A stretch of 38,555 nucleotides of DNA. Source: Candidatus Egerieousia equi. Lineage in GTDB: Bacteria > Bacteroidota > Bacteroidia > Bacteroidales > UBA932. Below the pieces are notes generated by a model. It saw only the letters and a list, made by a program, of their open reading frames with translations. It was not told the DNA's origin and ran no database searches. Every line of letters starts with the position of its first letter. Position 1 is the stretch's first letter. This document shows positions 17,545-25,445 of the stretch, one piece after another. A program made the position numbers and the translations under genes. The stretch is from positions 1 through 38,555 of the forward strand of contig JAGHUC010000080.1 of NCBI GenBank assembly GCA_018065035.1. Reading direction: 5' to 3'.

Positions 17545-18340
17545 TCCTCAAATGGTTTTCAATCATTTCCTGCTTGAGTTTCGGTTCCCATACGGTTGTT
17601 ATGGTGCACACCTGCTCACCGCCCGTATTGGAGATTATCTGTACGAAACAGTCTTCGCCTTCCGGCAGCTCTTCAGAAAGAGCCTTGTATGTCCTGCAGG
17701 AGAGAGCGTCGCCTGTAAAGGTCTCGCGCTCATATTTTATTGTTATTCTCTTGACCTGCTTCACTTTGTATATTTCCTGAGGCACGCAGTTGAACGCCGC
17801 GGCGGTATATACCCTGTTGTTCACATGCAGGTTCTGGTCAACATCACGGCCTCCTGTCTTATGTTCGTTCTCCCAGAGAAGTTCCCCTATCCGAGGCATC
17901 TTGAGTCTTGAATGATGCGCGCTGTGCACATTGGTTTCAACTTCCATAGCTCCTTTCTCAAGTATTCTCTTGCAGTCCATAGGCTGTCGCGAAACCGTAT
18001 CTATCACGCTCCAGGAGCTTGTACCGGTTGCGAACACGCTCCCCTGGGCGTTTCTCATTTCAGCATCAAAGAACAGCCTGTATGGAGTGACTTTTCCCAG
18101 ACTCACACTCACCTCAACCTCCTCGAACCAGTAAGGCCTCTTGCCTTTCTCTATATGCAGGTCAAAATTCGATATTATCCACAGCAGTCCAAGTTTGTCA
18201 ATATCAAAACCCGCCACATTGTGCTCATAGAGGCAGCAGGCAACGGCATCCTGAAAATAAAGCAGCATGCCATCCGGGGTGAGCAGATATCTGTAATCTA
18301 TCTCATGCGCCGTAACGTGATATTTCCTTGTAAACGCCAT
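17531..18340 (-). CDS. Acyl-ACP thioesterase (FatA/FatB-like)
   Basis: 269 residues, two hot-dog folds. It releases fatty acids from acyl carrier protein. Seen: the N-terminal EIDYRYLLTPDGMLLYFQDA, a catalytic-region pattern RDVDQNLHVNNRVY (the Asp...Asn...His...Asn arrangement of PF01643 thioesterases), and FATGTSSWSVIDTVSRQP earlier in the chain (consensus A.S.W...D...R.P). It lies 3 bases from ispF and overlaps glnN, giving strong evidence for one transcript. Confidence 0.92.
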   Translation of the reverse strand: MAFTRKYHVTAHEIDYRYLLTPDGMLLYFQDAVACCLYEHNVAGFDIDKLGLLWIISNFDLHIEKGKRPYWFEEVEVSVSLGKVTPYRLFFDAEMRNAQGSVFATGTSSWSVIDTVSRQPMDCKRILEKGAMEVETNVHSAHHSRLKMPRIGELLWENEHKTGGRDVDQNLHVNNRVYTAAAFNCVPQEIYKVKQVKRITIKYERETFTGDALSCRTYKALSEELPEGEDCFVQIISNTGGEQVCTITTVWEPKLKQEMIENHLRNVTI

Positions 18341-18343
18341 ATA

Positions 18344-18820
18344 TTATTTCTCAAGAAGGACACTGGCCATCACCGCAATCCCCTCTTCCCGGCCGCAGAA
18401 GCCCAGATGTTCGGTTGTAGTAGCCTTTACCGAAACACAGTCAGTTTCAACTTCAAGCAGCGAGGCAAGACACTCCCGCATGGCCGGAATGTAAGGAGCC
18501 ATCTTAGGTTTCTGCGCCGCGATGGTGCAGTCTGCATTCACCACTCTCCATCCCCTCTCCTTCACCATTTCCATACATTGCGATAGCAATATCTTGCTGT
18601 CTATCCCCTTGAAGGCATTGTCGGTATCAGGGAAATGCTTGCCAATGTCTCCCAGGGCAAGCGCTCCCAGAATGGCATCGCAGAGAGCATGTATGAGCAC
18701 ATCACCATCGGAGTGCGCTACACATCCCATGGTATGCTCCAGCTTCACGCCTCCCAGGAACAAAGGCAGTCCGGGAGCGAGCTGGTGCACATCAAAACCG
18801 TTTCCTATCCTCAGTGCCAT
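18344..18820 (-). CDS. ispF: 2-C-methyl-D-erythritol 2,4-cyclodiphosphate synthase
   Basis: 158 residues, normal length. It makes MEcPP in the MEP isoprenoid pathway. The metal and active-site motifs are intact: [11 protein letters not shown] (Asp and His zinc ligands), [30 protein letters not shown], and [18 protein letters not shown]. No ispD fusion or neighbour. It is 6 bases from the NamZ gene. Confidence 0.97.
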   Translation of the reverse strand: MALRIGNGFDVHQLAPGLPLFLGGVKLEHTMGCVAHSDGDVLIHALCDAILGALALGDIGKHFPDTDNAFKGIDSKILLSQCMEMVKERGWRVVNADCTIAAQKPKMAPYIPAMRECLASLLEVETDCVSVKATTTEHLGFCGREEGIAVMASVLLEK

Positions 18821-18826
18821 AAGTTG

Positions 18827-20056
18827 TTATTTATACAATAGATAAGGTTTGCGCTGCAATTTGAACTTCTCTACATCATCGGCCCAGCGTGCCTTGATCT
18901 CAGCAGCCGAAGCACCTTTCTTTATCATAGCACGAACCCATTCCTGGCCGGTTTCATAATCGAACATACGGCGGAAGAAATGATCGTCGAGATTCAGGTT
19001 GGTATATGCATCAACTACATATTCAAGATTCACTCCGCCCTTGATTATCTCGTCTATTGAAGGCTCCGTGCGCAGGTCAACTCCCCAGCACTCCTTGTTG
19101 AGCTGTGGCGGGAACTTTGCGCCAGGAATGCTGCGCGGTGTGAATGAGAAGCTGTAACCCTTCATGTTAGGATGTCCGTAAACCTGGAAAGGCTTTGATG
19201 TTCCACGGCCAAGGCTTACAGGAGTTCCCTCGAAATAGCAGGTTGAAGGATAGAGATATATGGATCTCATGTCCGGAAGGTTAGGTGATGGCTTGATTGG
19301 CAGCCTGTAAAGCTTGTCGTGAGTGTAGTTCAAGCATTTCACAACCTTGAGATTGCACTTGAGCTTGTCCCTGAGCCACCCTTCGCCGTTTGCCATCATT
19401 GCCAGTTCACCGAGTGTCATTCCGTGAGCAATAGGAATAGGAAGCGCGCCCACTCCGCTCTTGAGATTCATGTCGAGAATAGGACCGTCAACCATGAAAC
19501 CAATAGGGTTCGGTCTGTCAAGAACTATGAACTCCTTGTCGTATTCCGCGCAGGTGGCCATCATCTTGACCATTGTAACGTAATATGTGTAGAAACGCAC
19601 GCCAACATCCTGCAAGTCAAAGATGAGCACGTCAAACATATCCATTGTTTCCTTTGAAGGGCCCTTGCCGTTGCCCTCATACAGGGACTTGATAGGCACA
19701 CCCGTCTTAGGATCAATGGAGCTCTTTACAGTCTCGCCTGCATCGGCATCACCACGGAAACCGTGCTCGGGGCTCATTATGCAGGTAACCTTCACCTTGA
19801 GCGCCAGCAATGTGTCCAGGATATGGCTCTTCTCGTTCACCATTCCTGTCTGATTGCTCAGAATACACACCCTGCGGCCTTTCACCATGGAATAATACTT
19901 CTTTACCTGAGCGGCGCCTGTAACTATGTCGGTTGCATAATGGACATTCTCCTCTCCCGGGAATGTTTCAATCTCAACCCCTGCCGCAGCCTTGTTTGCG
20001 CCCAATGCCAGCATCATTGCAGTGGCCATAAGGCATAGTGTGTAAAAGCGTTTCAT
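18827..20056 (-). CDS. namZ: Exported DUF1343/NamZ exo-beta-N-acetylmuramidase
   Basis: 409 residues with an N-terminal signal peptide (Lys/Arg then a hydrophobic stretch, ALGANKAAAG around residues 18-27). DUF1343 blocks: CILSNQTGMVNEK, MSPEHGFRGDADAGE, LIFDLQDVGVRFYTYYVTM, VLDRPNPIG, PIPIAHGMTLGELA, TSKPFQVYG. The founding member, NamZ of Bacillus subtilis, removes MurNAc from the non-reducing end of peptidoglycan fragments (family GH171). Here the protein would act in the periplasm in wall recycling. It sits between waaA and ispF in a compact leftward unit. Confidence 0.9.
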   Translation of the reverse strand: MKRFYTLCLMATAMMLALGANKAAAGVEIETFPGEENVHYATDIVTGAAQVKKYYSMVKGRRVCILSNQTGMVNEKSHILDTLLALKVKVTCIMSPEHGFRGDADAGETVKSSIDPKTGVPIKSLYEGNGKGPSKETMDMFDVLIFDLQDVGVRFYTYYVTMVKMMATCAEYDKEFIVLDRPNPIGFMVDGPILDMNLKSGVGALPIPIAHGMTLGELAMMANGEGWLRDKLKCNLKVVKCLNYTHDKLYRLPIKPSPNLPDMRSIYLYPSTCYFEGTPVSLGRGTSKPFQVYGHPNMKGYSFSFTPRSIPGAKFPPQLNKECWGVDLRTEPSIDEIIKGGVNLEYVVDAYTNLNLDDHFFRRMFDYETGQEWVRAMIKKGASAAEIKARWADDVEKFKLQRKPYLLYK

Positions 20057-20079
20057 AATATTGCAGTTTTAATGATTTT

Positions 20080-21513
20080 CTACAGCATTGCTATTATTTT
20101 CTCAGTGGCTCCGAGGTTCTCCTTCACGTATTTCTGGAGAAGGGCTCCGGCTACAACGGCATTGTCGGCGCTGAGATAGTGAAGAATGGTCCTGCACAGG
20201 TCTTCAGGCTTGAGGACTGGAACGGCGCCTCCTATTGCAATTGCATCGTGCGCTTCCTGGAACTTCCTGTATGTTGGTCCGAAACATACAGGAGCGCCGT
20301 AAGTTGCGGATTCCAGTATGTTATGAATTCCGGAAGGTATGAAGCCACCTCCTACGAATGAGAAATCGGCATATTTGTAAATTGATGACAGATAGCCTAT
20401 TGCATCAACTATGAGCACATTTGCATTACGTATTTCCTCATCTGAAAGAGAATCCAGCTGCGAGAATTTTATCACGCCCCACTGGCTGCAGCGTTTCTCC
20501 ATTGCCTCAACCCTGCCGGCAGGCATTTCGTGAGGAGCAATAATGACCTTGATTCTCCTTTCCGGAAGGACAGCCTTGTTTGAAGCCATTCCATCGCTGT
20601 ACTCAATGCTCCACTTCTGAACCTTCCTTGCCTTGTCGAGCAGTGCTGCGCTCTTCTGCACAGCGGGAAGAGGCCCGTATGGCTTGCCTGAATGGGAAAT
20701 GAATGAACCATCGCCGGTGGAATATTGAGAGAGAACCTGGGAAACCTGCTTGCCGCAGCACATCTCCATTGCAGGGAAAAGGAGGACTTCGTCTGAAGGC
20801 CAGGAACTTCCTGCTATCATTATGGTTGCCTCCTGCACGAACTTGTCTATCTGCGGGAAGTCCTTTGGATGCGAGGTAACTGTGGCCACGCGGTCAAAGC
20901 GGGTGTCGCCACCAAGAATGAGTCTGTCCTTGAGACCTATTGAAGAAAGAAGTTCGAAGGATTCCCTGTTCTGTACGAAAATGTGGTTGAAGCAATGGAG
21001 CATCTCCCTGAAGAACCCGCCCCAAGGCTTGAAAAAGCTTTGTCCCGGACGGAAGATTGCGCTTATCAGGTAAGACTCCGTGCCATTGTTGCGCAGGCAT
21101 TTGAGGTAATTGTACCAGAACTCATACTTCACAAAGACCGCCTTCCTTGGATTGACAATGCGGATGAACTCCTTTGCATTGTGCTTTGTATCCACCGGGA
21201 GATAGTAGACCCAGTCTGCGTATGAGTAATCCTTCCTGAGTTCGTAGCCACTTGGGGAGAAGAAAGTGAGAAGTATTTTCCAGTCCTTGCGGGCCGTTCG
21301 GTACCACTCTATTATTGGACGTGCCTGTTCGAATTCGCCCACGGAAGAGCAGTGGAACCATATTATAGGTTTGTCCGTCTTTACTTCATCCTCGATTTTC
21401 CTGAGAAGCCCTACCCTTCCCTCATAGAATTTTCCGGCCTTTGATTCGTGGTTGAACATCCAAGCCACTTGTGCGGCGAACAGGTACAGTTTTATGCCAA
21501 GATTATACAACAT
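20080..21513 (-). CDS. waaA: 3-deoxy-D-manno-octulosonic acid (Kdo) transferase
   Basis: 477 residues, longer than the usual 410-430. An N-terminal membrane anchor is followed by GT-B glycosyltransferase blocks: WFHCSSVGEFEQARPII, TFFSPSGYE, VKYEFWYNYL, SAIFRPGQSFFKPWG, FVQNRESFELL, GDTRFDRV, APHEMP, DAIGYLSSIYKYADFSFVGGGF and HNILESATYGAPVCFGP. It adds Kdo to lipid A precursors at the inner membrane. The extra length is an insertion at about residues 255-320 containing a Ser/Gly/Lys-rich stretch. It is the first gene of the leftward waaA-namZ-ispF-thioesterase-glnN unit. Confidence 0.94.
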   Translation of the reverse strand: MLYNLGIKLYLFAAQVAWMFNHESKAGKFYEGRVGLLRKIEDEVKTDKPIIWFHCSSVGEFEQARPIIEWYRTARKDWKILLTFFSPSGYELRKDYSYADWVYYLPVDTKHNAKEFIRIVNPRKAVFVKYEFWYNYLKCLRNNGTESYLISAIFRPGQSFFKPWGGFFREMLHCFNHIFVQNRESFELLSSIGLKDRLILGGDTRFDRVATVTSHPKDFPQIDKFVQEATIMIAGSSWPSDEVLLFPAMEMCCGKQVSQVLSQYSTGDGSFISHSGKPYGPLPAVQKSAALLDKARKVQKWSIEYSDGMASNKAVLPERRIKVIIAPHEMPAGRVEAMEKRCSQWGVIKFSQLDSLSDEEIRNANVLIVDAIGYLSSIYKYADFSFVGGGFIPSGIHNILESATYGAPVCFGPTYRKFQEAHDAIAIGGAVPVLKPEDLCRTILHYLSADNAVVAGALLQKYVKENLGATEKIIAML

Positions 21514-21564
21514 GATTGTACATAAAATAAAGTTTCAAAATTACATAATCTGCATCGCATTATG

Positions 21565-21599
21565 AAATTTAGTTTTATGAACTAAATTTCTTACCTTGC
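21565..21599 (+). promoter_or_regulatory. Palindrome plus -7-like box upstream of mlaE
   Basis: A perfect 10-bp dyad, AAATTTAGTT (21565-21574) and AACTAAATTT (21580-21589), sits directly upstream of TACCTTGC (21592-21599), one base short of the TAnnTTTG consensus. It lies in the divergent waaA/mlaE intergenic region and could be an operator for either side. Confidence 0.4.
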
Positions 21600-21616
21600 G
21601 TAAAATTTGGCGGCCT

Positions 21617-22369
21617 ATGTCGGTGAACATTTCCAACATACTTGAATCGGTGGGAGAATACTGGCTTCTCATGAAAAAAGCTTTCAGGAAGCCGGAGAAA
21701 TGGTCCATTTTCTTCAAGCAGTTCATTGAGGAGGCGGACAAGCTCATCATTGGCTCGATTCCAATAATTGCAATCATTTCTCTTTTCATAGGTGCGGTTG
21801 TTGTGATTCAGACAGACAAGAACATGGACAATCCGCTCATAGACAAGATGTACATTGGCTTCATGGCCCGCGAAACCCTTGTCCTTGAATTCTGCTCAAC
21901 CATGGTTGCACTGATTCTGGCAGGCAAGATGGGCTCGAACATAGCCTCGGAGCTTGGCAGCATGAGAATAACCGAACAGATTGATGCAATGGAGATAATG
22001 GGCGTGAACTCCGCAGGCTATCTGATTCTGCCAAAGCTTGTGAGCGCCACCCTGCTCAGTCCGCTGCTCATGCTCATGAGTTTCATCCTGGGTCTGCTTG
22101 GCGGTGCGTTGGTGGTGCAGGTTATGGGAATGATTTCCCTGAGCCAGTATGTCCAGGGCCTGCAATTCTCCTTCAAGCCTCATTATGTTACATACAGCAT
22201 GACCAAAATGGCCGTATTCTGCTTCATCATAACCTCAGTCTGCTCGTATTTCGGATATTACGCTAAAGGAGGTTCACTTGGTGTGGGACGCAGCAGCACA
22301 CGCGCCATTGTCATAAGCAGCGCACTTATCCTGGTATTCAACTATCTGCTTACCAACATTTTACTTTAG
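21617..22369 (+). CDS. mlaE: MlaE-type lipid ABC transporter permease
   Basis: 250 residues with a C-terminal five-to-six-helix MlaE (PF02405) domain: GSIPIIAIISLFIGAVVV, GFMARETLVLEFCSTMVALI, GKMGSNIASELGSMRITEQI and DAMEIMGVNSAGYLILPK. The GSxIAAELGxMxVTEQIDAL-like motif contacts the ATPase. The family moves phospholipids between the membranes with MlaF and an MCE-domain protein. A TTG start at 21596 is possible, but that codon lies inside the -7-like box; the ATG at 21617 is preferred. It is followed by mlaF after 2 bases. No MlaD/MCE gene follows before the tRNAs. Confidence 0.92.
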   Translation: MSVNISNILESVGEYWLLMKKAFRKPEKWSIFFKQFIEEADKLIIGSIPIIAIISLFIGAVVVIQTDKNMDNPLIDKMYIGFMARETLVLEFCSTMVALILAGKMGSNIASELGSMRITEQIDAMEIMGVNSAGYLILPKLVSATLLSPLLMLMSFILGLLGGALVVQVMGMISLSQYVQGLQFSFKPHYVTYSMTKMAVFCFIITSVCSYFGYYAKGGSLGVGRSSTRAIVISSALILVFNYLLTNILL

Positions 22370-22371
22370 GA

Positions 22372-23124
22372 ATGATAAAGGTCAACAAAATATGCAAATC
22401 CTTTGACGGGCGCACGGTTCTGGACAACATTTCAATCAATTACAATCCAGGGCAGTGTTCTTTGATCATTGGAGCCAGCGGAAGCGGCAAGACGGTGCTC
22501 CTGAAGAACCTTGTAGGCCTCATGCAACCCGATTCCGGTGAAATTTGGTATGGCTCTGACCTTTTTACAGCGATGGACGAGAATCAGAAGAAATCCGTAC
22601 GCACCAACATTGGAATGCTTTTCCAGGGCAGCGCTCTCTTTGACTTTGCCAGCGTTGAGGAGAACGTGATGTTCCCTATGGATTTCTTCACGGACTGGAG
22701 CCGTGAACAGAAACTTGAGAGAGCCAATTTCTGCCTCAAGAGAGTGAATCTTGAGAACGCCAACAAAAAGATGCCGTCGGAGTTGAGCGGTGGAATGCAG
22801 AAAAGAGTTGGCATTGCCCGTGCAATAGCGCTCAACCCCAAATATCTTTTCTGCGACGAACCTAACTCCGGTCTTGATCCTACAACTTCAATTGTAATTG
22901 ACCGTCTGATTCATGAAATAACTCAGGAATACAACATTACAACCGTAATCAACACCCACGACATGAACTCCGTAATGGAAATCGGAGACAAGATAGGTTT
23001 CATTTACAAGGGCCGCCTGCTTTGGGAAGGCTGCAACAGCGATATACTTGATTCGGAATGCAAGGAGCTGAACGATTTCGTATTCGCATCAAAAATGGCC
23101 CGCCGCCTCAAAGGACTGGAATAA
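22372..23124 (+). CDS. mlaF: MlaF-type lipid ABC transporter ATPase
   Basis: 250 residues, a complete ABC ATPase. Walker A GASGSGKT (about residues 35-42), a Q-loop in MLFQGSALF, the ABC signature LSGGMQKRVGIARAIA, Walker B YLFCDEPNSGLDP and a switch His in NTHDMNS. The SALFDFASVEENVMFP stretch and GLDP tail are typical of the MlaF/Ttg2A group. It pairs with the MlaE permease encoded 2 bases upstream. The matching MCE substrate-binding protein must lie elsewhere. Confidence 0.94.
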   Translation: MIKVNKICKSFDGRTVLDNISINYNPGQCSLIIGASGSGKTVLLKNLVGLMQPDSGEIWYGSDLFTAMDENQKKSVRTNIGMLFQGSALFDFASVEENVMFPMDFFTDWSREQKLERANFCLKRVNLENANKKMPSELSGGMQKRVGIARAIALNPKYLFCDEPNSGLDPTTSIVIDRLIHEITQEYNITTVINTHDMNSVMEIGDKIGFIYKGRLLWEGCNSDILDSECKELNDFVFASKMARRLKGLE

Positions 23125-23148
23125 AAGGCAAAAAAAGTATAAAAATTA

Positions 23149-23179
23149 TTTGCATTGGTACAAAAAGTTTATACCTTTG
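23149..23179 (+). promoter_or_regulatory. Primary-sigma promoter for tRNA-Gln
   Basis: TTTGC at 23149-23153 and TACCTTTG at 23172-23179, 23 bases start to start, match the Bacteroidetes -33/-7 consensus; the tRNA begins 14 bases after the -7 box. Confidence 0.8.
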
Positions 23180-23192
23180 CAGTCCCAAACAG

Positions 23193-23266
23193 TGAGATAT
23201 GGTGTAATGGTAGCACTCCAGATTCTGGCTCTGTCGGTGAGGGTTCGAGTCCTTCTATCTCAACCA
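23193..23266 (+). tRNA. tRNA-Gln (anticodon CTG)
   Basis: Cloverleaf read by eye: acceptor TGAGATA/TATCTCA, anticodon stem CAGA/TCTG with loop TTCTGGC (anticodon CTG), T arm GAGGG-TTCGAGT-CCTTC, discriminator A and an encoded CCA (23264-23266). The 27:43 pair at the top of the anticodon stem is a mismatch (C/T). Confidence 0.93.
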
Positions 23267-23269
23267 AGT

Positions 23270-23308
23270 ATCTGCAAACCCAAAAATTTGCAGATTTATT
23301 TTTAAGTT
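23270..23308 (+). terminator. Terminator after tRNA-Gln
   Basis: Perfect 9-bp stem ATCTGCAAA (23270-23278) / TTTGCAGAT (23287-23295) followed by a T-rich stretch. Confidence 0.65.
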
Positions 23309-23323
23309 TTTTCTGTTTCCGAT

Positions 23324-23397
23324 GGCGCGGTAGCTCAGCTGGTTAGAGCGCATGATTCATAATCATGAGGTCCCCAGTTCAATCCTGGGCCGCGCTA
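23324..23397 (+). tRNA. tRNA-Met (anticodon CAT)
   Basis: Acceptor GGCGCGG/CCGCGCT, D arm GCTC...GAGC, anticodon stem CATGA/TCATG with loop TTCATAA (CAT), T arm CCCAG-TTCAATC-CTGGG, discriminator A. CCA is not encoded (CGA follows). Elongator Met is most likely; Ile2 with a lysidine-modified CAT cannot be excluded by eye. No separate promoter was seen, so it may depend on read-through from tRNA-Gln. Confidence 0.9.
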
Positions 23398-23407
23398 CGA
23401 ACTAAAA

Positions 23408-23445
23408 ATGAGGCACTTACGCAAGTAGGTGCCTCATTCATTTTC
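23408..23445 (+). terminator. Terminator after tRNA-Met
   Basis: Stem ATGAGGCAC (23408-23416) / GTGCCTCAT (23429-23437) with further pairing inside, followed by a short T run. Confidence 0.75.
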
Positions 23446-23450
23446 GGGGG

Positions 23451-23473
23451 TCGGGAAGCTGTAGGGCAGCTGA
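23451..23473 (+). repeat. 23-bp direct repeat, left copy
   Basis: Begins TCGGGAAGCTGTAGGG and matches 29968-29990 at 21 of 23 positions. Here it contains AGCTG/CAGCT and is followed by six T, so it could also act as a weak terminator. It lies just after the tRNA-Met terminator, at the edge of the accessory region. The stretch from here to 23554 shows nothing else. Confidence 0.55.
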
Positions 23474-23554
23474 GATTTTTTATTGTGCTGTGTTATGTAT
23501 ATATTTCACTTACACAAATGCTTATTATTTTTCATTATTTCAAGTTATATTTTA

Positions 23555-23800
23555 TTACAATGTTCTAATTAAACCAACTATCTCTGCGACATATCTCACA
23601 TCCGTCCTCTCTATAACTGTTGATTCGCCACTTTCAGTATTTTTTCTTTCAGATAAGGTAATAGTATTGTTAGTTGCCTTGTTGATGTACCTTATTACAA
23701 TAGTTCCATTGTTCAAGCAAACAATATATGGAGAAGAGGGGAATAACATAGCTACTTTAATATCTTTTTTTGATAAATAATTACTTTCAACATGTTGCAC
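23555..23800 (-). CDS. Small hypothetical ORF of doubtful status
   Basis: 81 residues from a GTG start, soluble in composition, with no recognised motif (a segment SPYIVCLNNGTIVIRYI is beta-like). An overlapping plus-strand ORF is very hydrophobic and is judged a shadow of it. It lies between the tRNA terminator and the toxin promoter, in AT-rich sequence. It could be a remnant of an older gene; function unknown. Confidence 0.3.
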   Translation of the reverse strand: MQHVESNYLSKKDIKVAMLFPSSPYIVCLNNGTIVIRYINKATNNTITLSERKNTESGESTVIERTDVRYVAEIVGLIRTL

Positions 23801-23841
23801 AATCCATTTATTTTCCTACTTTTGTAGTGACGTTATAACGT
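23794..23841 (+). promoter_or_regulatory. Promoter and palindromic operator of the toxin-antitoxin pair
   Basis: A GTTGC -33-like box (23794-23798) and TACTTTTG (23817-23824), spaced 23 bases start to start, form a good Bacteroidetes promoter. Right after it is the 12-bp palindrome ACGTTATAACGT (23830-23841), also readable as two ACGTTAT direct repeats, 8 bases before the toxin ATG. Its position fits autorepression by the downstream HTH protein (inference). Confidence 0.65.
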
Positions 23842-23849
23842 TATCAAAT

Positions 23850-24524
23850 ATGAATACCATTACAATTTATCACGGTTCGCCAAGCATTGTGACTCCCGTT
23901 TTCGGCGAAGGGAAGACCTATAACGATTACGGGCGGGGATTCTATTGCACTGAAAATCTTGAGCTGGCCAAGGAATGGGCCTGCTCCCAGGACTCCGACG
24001 GGTATGCCAACCAGTATGTCCTGAACCTGGAGGGCCTGAACATCCTGTATCTGAACGAGCCCCGGTACAACATATTGAACTGGCTAGCCATCCTTCTCGA
24101 AAACAGAAGGTTCTCCGTTGCGGAAGGTCTTCCACAGGAAGCAAGGAAATACATTCTGGAAACCTTCCTGCCCGAATACAAGTCCTGTGACATCATCAAG
24201 GGATACCGTGCGGACGACTCCTATTTCTCGTATGCAAGGGACTTCATCAGCAACACACTGTCACTGCAGGACCTCAAGCAAGCCATGATGCTCGGGAAGC
24301 TTGGGGAGCAGGTCGTCCTGAAAAGCGAACGGGCCTTCGCAGCCCTCACGAAGGGCGAGATAATACCCGCGGACAGAAGTGAATATTACGCCAGATACTG
24401 CGAAAGGGACCGCATGGCCAGAGAGAATTACAGGAAGATCTCTTCGCATGCATTCTCTCAGGGCGAAATCTATGTCATTGATCTTATCAGAGGAGGGATA
24501 AAGGATGGAGACCCGCGCTTATAA
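23850..24524 (+). CDS. DUF3990 protein, putative ADP-ribosyltransferase-type toxin
   Basis: 224 residues. It begins TITIYHGSPSIVTPVFGEGK and continues YNDYGRGFYCTENLELAKEW, the DUF3990 pattern (YHGS..., DYGxGFYxT.D...A..WA). This resembles the His/Tyr region of the ADP-ribosyltransferase fold; a C-terminal LGEQVVLKSERAF may supply the third element. DUF3990 proteins are often paired with HTH proteins and are thought to be toxins, but no activity is shown for this subfamily as far as I know. The last 20 bases overlap the HTH gene. GC content is visibly higher than in the flanking intergenic DNA, consistent with acquisition. Confidence 0.8.
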   Translation: MNTITIYHGSPSIVTPVFGEGKTYNDYGRGFYCTENLELAKEWACSQDSDGYANQYVLNLEGLNILYLNEPRYNILNWLAILLENRRFSVAEGLPQEARKYILETFLPEYKSCDIIKGYRADDSYFSYARDFISNTLSLQDLKQAMMLGKLGEQVVLKSERAFAALTKGEIIPADRSEYYARYCERDRMARENYRKISSHAFSQGEIYVIDLIRGGIKDGDPRL

Positions 24525-25143
24525 TGAAGCATATCTTCCGTATGCCATGGAGAATCTTGCCGCGATGATGGATTGCGGCATAAACCAGTGCGGTTTTCCT
24601 CCGCAGCTGTTTCATCGGATGTTCCTGACAAGCGGAATCGCCGGCCAGATGGAAAAGGGCAATCCGCGCTATGTCGCAGGGCTTTCAGGGGCGGAACTCG
24701 CCAGTCGTGTCATCGAACTCGCCGCCGGAAAGTCTCCCGTGGAAATTGACGGAACATTCACCATCTCTCCGGAATACTGGGCGGGATGGGTTCTGGCATA
24801 CTATCAGTGGAAATCCGGGAGATCCTTCCGCGCCATCAACGACAACGGCCTTCACCTGGAAAAGATCATCGCGCTGTACCATCCGCTGCATGAAGCGGAT
24901 CTTGACAAGTTCGCCGCCGTGGCTGACAGGATCATAGCGGAAACCGTCAACAAGTCCGTGAGCCCCTTGAAGAAAGCAAGGGAACAGTCCGGACTCACTC
25001 AGAAGGAGCTTTCCAGAATATCCGGAACATCCCTCAGAATGATTCGCGCTTATGAGCAGAAATCACAGGACATCGCAAAAGCAAACTTCGGAACAGTCTC
25101 AAGGCTGGAGTCTGTCCTGCACGTTGACTTCAGTCAAATATGA
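24505..25143 (+). CDS. HTH (XRE) protein, putative antitoxin for the DUF3990 gene
   Basis: 212 residues. The C-terminal 60 residues form an XRE-type helix-turn-helix (LKKAREQSGLTQKELSRISG, then SLRMIRAYEQKSQDIAKAN and a final short segment). The N-terminal 150 residues contain a helical domain I do not recognise, with AYLPYAMENLAAMMDCGIN and SPEYWAGWVLAYYQWKSGRSF; similar domains accompany HTH regions in TA operons. It overlaps the toxin gene by 20 bases (translational coupling), and a terminator follows. It probably binds the toxin and the palindrome upstream of it (inference). Confidence 0.78.
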   Translation: METRAYNEAYLPYAMENLAAMMDCGINQCGFPPQLFHRMFLTSGIAGQMEKGNPRYVAGLSGAELASRVIELAAGKSPVEIDGTFTISPEYWAGWVLAYYQWKSGRSFRAINDNGLHLEKIIALYHPLHEADLDKFAAVADRIIAETVNKSVSPLKKAREQSGLTQKELSRISGTSLRMIRAYEQKSQDIAKANFGTVSRLESVLHVDFSQI

Positions 25144-25179
25144 GAGAATAACCTGTCATCGCAATCAGAGACAAAGAGA

Positions 25180-25208
25180 GGAGAGCAAGCTTTCGTTCTC
25201 CTTTTTTT
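25180..25208 (+). terminator. Terminator of the toxin-antitoxin unit
   Basis: Stem GGAGAGC (25180-25186) / GTTCTCC (25195-25201) with a G-T pair, followed by seven T. Confidence 0.8.
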
Positions 25209-25274
25209 GTGTATTTTAGTGACTTGTCGTTCTGCCATTCAGTTTTTGCGTGAAGAAGTGAGGATTTCACCTCG

Positions 25275-25335
25275 CTTGCAGAGTTTCTATACGATTTGAT
25301 ACTTTTGCGGAATGCAAATTTTCGTCACGAAAATT
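25275..25335 (+). promoter_or_regulatory. Possible primary-sigma promoter and dyad upstream of peptide unit A
   Basis: In the gene-free stretch 25209-25445: CTTGC (25275-25279) and TACTTTTG (25300-25307), a -7 match with slightly long spacing. Then comes a perfect 8-bp dyad AATTTTCG (25317-25324) / CGAAAATT (25328-25335). The dyad lies about 36 bases upstream of the sigma-54 promoter and could be an activator or repressor site; it was not seen at the other three sigma-54 promoters. Confidence 0.4.
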
Positions 25336-25370
25336 AGCGGAACGTATATATCTTTCAGAATCAATCCGGC

Positions 25371-25386
25371 TGGCACGCTATTTGCA
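25371..25386 (+). promoter_or_regulatory. Sigma-54 promoter, peptide unit A
   Basis: TGGCACGCTATTTGCA fits the RpoN -24/-12 consensus TGGCACG-N4-TTGCA at every defined position, with the standard 10 bases between GG and GC. The peptide ATG is 60 bases downstream. Confidence 0.85.
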
Positions 25387-25445
25387 GATGTTTTCATGAC
25401 CCGGCAAGGGGACTGACAGTACAATGACAATAAATATTAGACACT

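Noticed and set aside
23490-23780. Hydrophobic 96-residue plus-strand ORF
   Set aside because: Overlaps a more protein-like minus frame, begins in AT-rich sequence and has no recognisable features.
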